A DNA stretch of 64,000 bases from UBA5189 sp035631615. Its GTDB lineage: Bacteria > Chloroflexota > Limnocylindria > Limnocylindrales > CSP1-4. The position numbers and the translations under genes were made by a program. Below, one piece after another: positions 58,172 to 64,000 of this stretch. The stretch is taken from the NCBI GenBank assembly GCA_035631615.1, contig DASQIK010000066.1:1-64000 (forward strand). Direction: 5' to 3'. The notes beneath the pieces are model-generated. The model saw nothing but the letters and a program-made list of their open reading frames with translations, was not told where the DNA came from and searched no databases. Numbering within the stretch: position 1 is the first letter of the stretch; the number at the start of each line of letters is the position of its first letter.

Positions 58172-60517
58172 TCAGGCGGCTCCGAGCTCGGGCTCGGGCT
58201 CCGGCTCGCCCGAGGTGCCCTCGATCGTGACGTACGGCAACCACCCGAGCCAGCGCGGGAGCCACCAGTTCCAGTCGCCGAGCAGGGTCATCGTCGCCGG
58301 CAGGAGGACGCTCCGGATGAGCGTCGCGTCCACGAAGACCGCGACCGCGAGGCCCAGCCCGAGCTGCTGGATGAACACGAACTTGAAGGTCACGAAGACC
58401 GAGAAGACCACGACCATGATCGACGCCGCGCTGGTGATCGTGCCAGACGTCACCGAGATCCCGCGCGCCACCGCCGCCCGCGAATCGAGCCCGCGGTCGC
58501 GCGCCTCCTTGATCCGGGTGAGGATGAACAGGTGGTAGTCCATCGAGAGGCCGAACAGGATCGTGAACACGAACACCGGAACCCAGCTCTCGATGACCCC
58601 GCCGGGCACGATTCCGAGCTGGTCCGCGAACCAGCCATCGCGGAACACGAGGACCATCACGCCGAACGCCGCGGCCGTTGACAGCAGGTTGAGCAGGATC
58701 GCCTTGATCGGGATCACGATCGACCGGAAGGCGAGGAGCATCAACAGGAACGACAGCCCCAGGACGAAGGCGAAGATGCGCGGCTCCGCACCCGTGTAGA
58801 TCCCGACCACGTCGAGGGTCGCGGCGGCCTGGCCCGCGACGTACATATGGACGCCGCTCCCCTCCAGCGGCCCGATGATCTCCGGCCGGAGCTGGTCCCG
58901 GACCTCGAGGACGATTGCCCGGTTCGCATCGTCATTCCGGCCGCCGGTCATCTGGAACGAGATCAGCTCGGCGGTGCCGTCCGCCGACGTCCGCCCGGTC
59001 GGCGGCCCGCCCACGCCCGAGATCGCGAGAATCCGGGTCTTCAGCTGCCCGATCGCCACCTGGACGTCCGGCCGGTTCGCGCCGGTGACGACCACATCGA
59101 GCCGCAGGTCCTGTCCGAACGGGAACTTCGCGTCGAGGAGGTTGATCGCGGCAATCCCGTCGATCGACGCCGGCAACCCGCTGATGTCCGTCGTCCCGGT
59201 GCGAAGGCGCAGGACGGGCGACGCGACCGCGAGGAGGACGACGGCGCTCGCGACCGTCATGAGGACCGGCCGCGCCATGACCGCGCCCACGAGGCGCGCC
59301 CAGAACCCCGAGCCCGGCGGCCTCGCTGCGCGGCGCTCGATCGCCGCCTGCGCGCCACGAAGCCTGAGGAGTCGGGGCACCCACGTGATCGGGCGTCCGC
59401 GATTCACGCTGTCGCCGACGATTGCCAGCGTGGCGGGCAGGAATGTCAGGCTGCCGACGACCGAGGTCAGCACGACGGCCATGGTCCCGACCGCCATCGA
59501 CGTGAACAGGCTGACCCCGAGCGTGAGCAGGCCGCCAAGCGAGATGACCACGGCAATGCCGCTGAAGAACACCGCCCGGCCGGCGGTGCTGCTGGACGCC
59601 TCGATCGCGTCCGGGACGCTCCGACCCATGCGGCGCTCGATCCTGAACCGCGTGATCAGGAACAGGGAGTAGTCGACCGCGACAGCGAGTCCCATGAGCA
59701 CGATCAGCTGCGATGCGTTCGGGCTGACCGGTCCGACGACCTGGCTGTAGATCCCGAGGAACCCGTATGCCGCGGCCAGTGACGTCGCCGCCAGCACCAG
59801 CGGGATCAGCGAGGCGACGACCGCCCCGAACGCGATCAGCAGAATCAGGAACGTCGCCGGGATCGTGAACCGCAGCGACCCATCGAGCTCCTCGTTGATG
59901 AAGCTCGCGATATCGCGGTTGATCCACGTGCTGCTGATCACGTGGATGTCGGCTTTCGGCAGGCCGGCGCGCGCGGCCTCTATGAGCGGCGGAATCGGGA
60001 CGAGCTTCTGCGTCACCACCGGGCGCTCGCCGGGGATGTTGCCGACCACCTGGACGGTCGTCGCGTCCGGGGAGATGAGCCCGGACTGCGGCCCTGCGAC
60101 GAACGGATCGACGACGCTGTCGAACGTGGGCTGATCGACGCCATCGACGGTTGCGTGGGCCGCGGTCAGGCTGACCACGAGGTTGTGGATCGCGGCCTGG
60201 AAGCCGGGGTCGGTCGCCGCTCCGTCGCCGCCGTTCACGACGACGACGAACCGCTCGCTCGGCGCAACCGGGGCGCCGGCGCCGAGCACCTGGTAGGCCG
60301 TATCCGACTCGAGCTTGGGTGCGTTGGGATCGTCGCCGTTCACGTCGAGGGCGCGGATGCCACCGGCGGCAACGCTCCCGACGAGCATGCCGATGGTCGC
60401 CACGAACCACAGGGCGAACACCAGCCAGCGGTGGCGGACGCTCCACGTGGCGATGCGGACGGTCAGGGGGGCCCGGGTCACCCGGCGGAGTCTAGGTGGT
60501 GAGGTCCAGTGGGTCAT
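58172..60517 (-). CDS. MMPL/RND-family transporter
   Basis: 781 residues with 12 membrane helices in two halves, each followed by an external loop. Motif-like blocks include GLAVAVDYSLFLITRFRIE in the first half and LFGLSMDYHLFILTRIKEARDRG in the second, with the Asp-Tyr pairs used for proton relay. Mycobacterial relatives export lipids; other members drugs or hopanoids. ATG 60517 or a GTG 36 nt downstream may be the start. Divergent from the lipoprotein gene. Confidence 0.92.
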   Translation of the reverse strand: MTHWTSPPRLRRVTRAPLTVRIATWSVRHRWLVFALWFVATIGMLVGSVAAGGIRALDVNGDDPNAPKLESDTAYQVLGAGAPVAPSERFVVVVNGGDGAATDPGFQAAIHNLVVSLTAAHATVDGVDQPTFDSVVDPFVAGPQSGLISPDATTVQVVGNIPGERPVVTQKLVPIPPLIEAARAGLPKADIHVISSTWINRDIASFINEELDGSLRFTIPATFLILLIAFGAVVASLIPLVLAATSLAAAYGFLGIYSQVVGPVSPNASQLIVLMGLAVAVDYSLFLITRFRIERRMGRSVPDAIEASSSTAGRAVFFSGIAVVISLGGLLTLGVSLFTSMAVGTMAVVLTSVVGSLTFLPATLAIVGDSVNRGRPITWVPRLLRLRGAQAAIERRAARPPGSGFWARLVGAVMARPVLMTVASAVVLLAVASPVLRLRTGTTDISGLPASIDGIAAINLLDAKFPFGQDLRLDVVVTGANRPDVQVAIGQLKTRILAISGVGGPPTGRTSADGTAELISFQMTGGRNDDANRAIVLEVRDQLRPEIIGPLEGSGVHMYVAGQAAATLDVVGIYTGAEPRIFAFVLGLSFLLMLLAFRSIVIPIKAILLNLLSTAAAFGVMVLVFRDGWFADQLGIVPGGVIESWVPVFVFTILFGLSMDYHLFILTRIKEARDRGLDSRAAVARGISVTSGTITSAASIMVVVFSVFVTFKFVFIQQLGLGLAVAVFVDATLIRSVLLPATMTLLGDWNWWLPRWLGWLPYVTIEGTSGEPEPEPELGAA

Positions 60518-60594
60518 GCGCCGCGCCGCGACGCGATGCAGCGCATGATGTCGATCGCCAGGCCGGAACGCATGTTGAGAGGACTGGACGGGGG

Positions 60595-61539
60595 ATGTCG
60601 GAATCGATGCGTCGGTCGCGGGCGCGTTCGAGCAGGATCGTGGCGACCGTGCTCGTCTCGCTCATCGTCTCGGCCTGCGGCGCAGGCGCAGCGGCGACAA
60701 CCGGCGCGGCGACGGCGGGCCTGGCCGCGACCGGAGGAGCGACCTCCGCCCCGCCGACCGCCGCGAGCGCACCGGTATCAACGGCGCCGGCCTCGTTCCA
60801 GCTCGCAGTCAAGGGCGATCCCAATGTCACCGGCACGTGGGGCGCGAGCTTCGGCATCAACTGCAACAACCCGACGCTGACCGGCTACGACGTCCTCCTC
60901 TTCGCCCAGTCGCCCGACACCAAGGCGGTCGTGCTGATCACCCTGAACGCGGGCAGGATCGACGTCAGCGAACGGGCCGGCCAGGGCGCGACGTACACCG
61001 ATCGCGAGTTCACGGGCATCGGCGTCACGAGCCTCGATCCCGCCCACGGCGGCGCATTCGACTCGGATCTGACGATTGTCCCGACGCCGAGCTCCAAGCC
61101 GGGCACGCTCGGCACCATCACGCATGTGTCCGGCACGGTCGACTGCGGGAACCAGACGATCGGCGCCTCGACGGTGGTCGTGACCGGCTCCGATGCCGAA
61201 GGCCCGATCAACGGGCCATTCGCCCGCTTCCGGGCGACGTGCAACCACTCGGCGCAATACGGCAACAGCGCCGGCCTCGTCGGCGTCCTCACGGCCGGCT
61301 CGACAGCGACCTACTTCATCGTCAACTTCCCGGCGAGCGGCACGGCCACGATCTTCTCGACGAGCGACAGCCCGCCGGCGCAGCACTCGTACACGATCGC
61401 GAAGTCCGGGACGTTAACCGTGTCGGCGACCGGCGCGCACGTGGATGCCGACTACACCGAGGTCGTCACGGCTGGTGCGACGCCGCACACGATCCACCTC
61501 GCCGGCGACACAGTCTGCGGCACGATCAACAACGGCTAG
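60595..61539 (+). CDS. Putative lipoprotein
   Basis: 314 residues with a lipoprotein signal: basic start (MSESMRRSRARSSR), hydrophobic core IVATVLVSLIVSAC where Cys is the lipidation site. A Thr/Ala/Gly-rich linker (to about 60) and two beta-rich halves follow (FGINCNNPTLTGYDVLLF; DCGNQTIGASTVVVTG; FRATCNHSAQYG). Cysteines pair up as in other small extracellular beta domains. ATG 60595 or 60607. Function unknown. Confidence 0.75.
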   Translation: MSESMRRSRARSSRIVATVLVSLIVSACGAGAAATTGAATAGLAATGGATSAPPTAASAPVSTAPASFQLAVKGDPNVTGTWGASFGINCNNPTLTGYDVLLFAQSPDTKAVVLITLNAGRIDVSERAGQGATYTDREFTGIGVTSLDPAHGGAFDSDLTIVPTPSSKPGTLGTITHVSGTVDCGNQTIGASTVVVTGSDAEGPINGPFARFRATCNHSAQYGNSAGLVGVLTAGSTATYFIVNFPASGTATIFSTSDSPPAQHSYTIAKSGTLTVSATGAHVDADYTEVVTAGATPHTIHLAGDTVCGTINNG

Positions 61540-61797
61540 CGACCCCGAGACCGGTCTTCCTGAGGATTCGGTGCCGTCGGGCGTCACGGACAGGATGTGG
61601 TAGCTCCCTCCGACGCGAAGGTCGATCGAGCACTCGGTCACGACATCCGCGAACGGCGCGAACCAATGGCGAACGTGCTCGGGGTTCGTGAACACGTCGA
61701 AGACGAGCGCGATCGGCGCGTCGAACTCTCGCGTGGTCACGATCTCGAGCTCGCTCGGGAACTCGAAGACGGCCGATCCATGCCGATTGGGTGTCAC
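61414..61797 (-). pseudogene. Truncated AHSA1/SRPBCC-domain protein
   Basis: 127 codons. The first 75 residues are a good AHSA1 start: GSAVFEFPSELEIVTTREFDAPIALVFDVFTNPEHV, then HWFAPFADVVTECSIDLRVGGSYHIL. After DGTE the sequence loses all similarity and becomes the antisense of the lipoprotein gene end. About 70 residues of the domain are lost. Ribosome site GAGGAG before GTG 61797 is intact. The convergent lipoprotein gene (ending 61539) seems to have been joined here by a deletion or rearrangement. Confidence 0.65.
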
Positions 61798-61938
61798 CGC
61801 TCCGCTCCTCGGTTCTGAAGGTCCGTCGGGCGAGGGCATCTGAAGACGTCGGATCGCGGCGCGACCGGCAACCGGGGCTCGTCCACGACGGCAAAGGATA
61901 GGTTCCACGCTCGCGCATTCGACGTATCGTTCGTCGCG

Positions 61939-62475
61939 ATGACGCCCGACGCGTTCGCCGCCACCGTCCTTGGCTGGCACGACTTCTTCCTCGCCGCGGC
62001 GGGTGCGTCCGCGGCGCTGCTCGGGCTCCTGTTCGTTGGGGTGTCGATCAACCTGGCGGCGATCGCGGCAGACGAGCGGGTCGACCTCCGCGCCCGCGCC
62101 GGCCAGGCGTTCACCAACCTCGTGTTCGTGCTCCTGATCGGCCTGATCATGCTCATCCCCGACAACGACCCACGACTGCTCGCGCTCGGGCTCGCGGTCG
62201 TCGCGGCGGTGGCGCTTGCCAGGGTTGCCATCAACGTGTTCGGGCTCGTGCGGGCACGAGCCCACATGCGCGATCGCTATTCGACCCTGCGGCGGATCGG
62301 GTGGACCGCGGTCGCGAACGTCGTCCTCGCGTTCACGGCGTGGCGGCTCTGGGACTCCGATGGCGCGGCGGACGTCATCGGCAATCTCGTGATCGTCGTC
62401 TTCGTGCTGCTCATCGGCGCCGCAGACATCGCGTGGGAGATGCTCACCGAGGTGAGCGACGCGGCCGGCCGCTGA
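61939..62475 (+). CDS. Four-helix membrane protein
   Basis: 178 residues with helices at about 15-38, 57-78, 82-103 and 118-165 (the last maybe two). The first contains HDFFLAAAGASAALLGLLFVG, an arrangement common in small uncharacterised membrane proteins. ATG 61939 lies 140 bp from the start of the truncated AHSA1 gene, divergent. Function unknown. Confidence 0.65.
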   Translation: MTPDAFAATVLGWHDFFLAAAGASAALLGLLFVGVSINLAAIAADERVDLRARAGQAFTNLVFVLLIGLIMLIPDNDPRLLALGLAVVAAVALARVAINVFGLVRARAHMRDRYSTLRRIGWTAVANVVLAFTAWRLWDSDGAADVIGNLVIVVFVLLIGAADIAWEMLTEVSDAAGR

Positions 62476-62577
62476 ACCGCGCAATCGCCGACGTGGCCAG
62501 CGGCAGGAAGGCGCTGGGCCTGCCGATGAGGCGCCCGACTCCCACCGAGGCTTCGTCGGCGTGGCGGGGCGCGGAGC

Positions 62578-64000
62578 TCAGAGCTCCTGGTTGTCGATCT
62601 GGGCGCGCTGGAGGCGGCCGCTGAAGTCGACGTAGATCGACTTCCACTCGGTGAACGAGTCGAGGGCGGCGTGGCCCGCCTCGCGGTGGCCGTTGCCCGT
62701 CTCCTTCCAGCCGCCGAACGGCAGGTGCGTCTCGGCGCCGGTCGTGCCGGCGTTCACGTAGACGATCCCCGTCTCGAAGTCGCGCATCGCGCGGAAGGCG
62801 AGGTTGACGTCGCGCGTGAAGATCGACGACGAGAGGCCGTAGCGGGTCTGGTTGAGGGCGGTCATCGCGGCGTGGTAGTCGGCGACCGGGATCACCGACA
62901 GCACCGGCCCGAAGATCTCCTCCTGGGCGACGCGGTCCATCGGCTTGATGCCGGAGAAGATCGTCGGCGAGAAGAAGTTGCCGTGCGCGAGGTCGCCGTC
63001 GGTCGCGGCGGCCCCGCCCAGCACGAGCTCGCCCTCCGTCCGACCGATGTCGACATACGACCCGACCTTCTCGACTGCCGCCGGATTGATGAGCGGTCCG
63101 ACGTCGGTCGTATCGAGCAGGCCGGAGCCGAGTCGGAGCTTCTTCGCCCGTGACTCGAGCTTCCCAAGCAGCGGCTCGACAACCGACTCCTCGACGATCA
63201 CTCGCGAGCACGCCGTGCACCGCTGACCCGTCGTGCCGAACGCAGACCACAGGATGCCGTCGGTCGCGAGGTCGAGGTCGGCGTCCTTCAGGACGACCAC
63301 GGCATTCTTGCCACCGAGCTCGAGCGAGACGCGCTTGAGCCGCCGGGCGGCGCGCTCGGCGATCGACTTGCCAGTCGCGGAGTGGCCGGTGAACGAGATG
63401 ACGTGGACATCTGGCGAGTCGACGATCGCATTGCCGACCTCCGCGCCGGACCCGGTGACCATGTTCACGACGCCGGCCGGGAAGCCCGCCTCGGCCATGA
63501 GCTCGACGACGAGGGTCGCGCAATGGGGCGTGTCGCTGGCCGGCTTCAGGACGACGACGTTGCCGGTGACCAGTGCCGGCATCATCTTCCAGCATGGGAT
63601 CGCGATCGGGAAGTTCCACGGCGTGACGATTCCGGCGACGCCGATCGGCTGGCGGACGCTCATCGCCCACTTGTCGGGCAGCTCGCTCGGCACCGTCTCG
63701 CCGAACATGCGGCGGCCTTCGCCGGCCATCAGGAACGCGATGTCGATGCCCTCCTGGACGTCGCCACGCGCCTCCGGGAGGACCTTGCCCATCTCCCGCG
63801 TCATCGCCCGCGACAGACGCTCCTTGTTGTCGGCCATCAGCTGCCCGAACCGGTACAGGATCTCGCCGCGCTTCGGCGCCGGCGTCGCCTTCCAGCGCGG
63901 GAGGGCCATCTCCGCAGCCCGGATCGCCTTCGCGGCATCGGCGGCGGTTCCCGCCTGGAACCGCCCGACGACATCGCGCCGATCTGCCGGGTTCAGGCTC
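62578..64000 (-). CDS. Aldehyde dehydrogenase family protein (5' end outside the window)
   Basis: At least 473 residues visible; the frame continues past the right edge (ADRRDVVGRFQAGTAADAA before the first ATG at 63909). NAD(P)-binding VTPWNFPIAIP, the glutamate of LELGGKNAVVV and catalytic cysteine of GTTGQRCTACSRV are all intact, and EEIFGPVLSVIP is near the end. It oxidises an aldehyde to an acid with NAD(P)+; the closest general type is succinate-semialdehyde or alpha-aminoadipic/betaine-type ALDH. Substrate not decided. Confidence 0.92.
   Translation of the reverse strand, partial: SLNPADRRDVVGRFQAGTAADAAKAIRAAEMALPRWKATPAPKRGEILYRFGQLMADNKERLSRAMTREMGKVLPEARGDVQEGIDIAFLMAGEGRRMFGETVPSELPDKWAMSVRQPIGVAGIVTPWNFPIAIPCWKMMPALVTGNVVVLKPASDTPHCATLVVELMAEAGFPAGVVNMVTGSGAEVGNAIVDSPDVHVISFTGHSATGKSIAERAARRLKRVSLELGGKNAVVVLKDADLDLATDGILWSAFGTTGQRCTACSRVIVEESVVEPLLGKLESRAKKLRLGSGLLDTTDVGPLINPAAVEKVGSYVDIGRTEGELVLGGAAATDGDLAHGNFFSPTIFSGIKPMDRVAQEEIFGPVLSVIPVADYHAAMTALNQTRYGLSSSIFTRDVNLAFRAMRDFETGIVYVNAGTTGAETHLPFGGWKETGNGHREAGHAALDSFTEWKSIYVDFSGRLQRAQIDNQEL

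Overview
This is a high-GC (roughly 70 % by eye) bacterial chromosome segment. It has densely packed genes, many GTG starts, 4-nt ATGA/GTGA stop-start overlaps and Shine-Dalgarno sites complementary to a normal 16S tail. The gene mix (CO-dehydrogenase-type accessory genes, tandem GNAT proteins, ABC-2 exporters, ECF sigma with a low-complexity anti-sigma partner, paired M16 peptidases) resembles Chloroflexota of the Limnocylindria type or a related actinobacterium-like lineage. That placement is an inference; no rRNA gene is present.

Layout. 0-5 kb: an APC amino-acid permease, a class II aldolase and small membrane proteins, all leftward. 5.2-10.9 kb: a rightward run that opens with a good promoter, a 28-codon leader ORF and an intrinsic terminator. 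These are followed by an ABC-2 exporter with a 61-aa protein, tandem-GNAT proteins and RsgA. 10.9-19.5 kb: a leftward operon for a molybdenum hydroxylase (coxS, coxM, coxD, coxE, XdhC/CoxF, a nucleotidyltransferase-methyltransferase fusion, coxG, MBL hydrolase) with no large catalytic subunit. 19.6-32.4 kb: an ArsR regulator between inverted repeats, a two-component system, a PLP dehydratase, a rhomboid protease, a SRAP protein, an ECF sigma/anti-sigma/secreted-protein group and an M16 peptidase pair. 32.5-37.4 kb: carA and carB, with a 39-codon ORF coupled to both and two tandem PyrR-type binding loops in the carA leader. 37.4-43.6 kb: YcaQ-type glycosylase, secreted and membrane proteins, and a 111-bp element with inverted ends.

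43,823-57,207 is an integrated mobile element of about 13.4 kb in the 3' end of tRNA-Lys(CTT), bounded by a perfect 48-bp direct repeat. It encodes a tyrosine integrase, an excisionase-like HTH protein, a ribbon-helix-helix regulator, a RepA/AAA-type ATPase, a P27-like small terminase, a fibre-like protein and cargo that includes an Apea-type HEPN protein. I see no large terminase, portal, capsid or conjugation gene. It looks like a phage satellite (PICI-like) or a mobilisable island in a group where such satellites are poorly known, and it is the most interesting object in the window. Four copies of a 10-bp motif just inside the two ends look like integrase arm sites, and one pair overlaps the promoter region of the integrase operon.

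57.2-64 kb: chromosomal genes again: tRNA-Lys, GNAT, MmcQ/YjbR, an MMPL transporter, a lipoprotein, a truncated AHSA1-type gene, a membrane protein and an aldehyde dehydrogenase that runs off the right edge.
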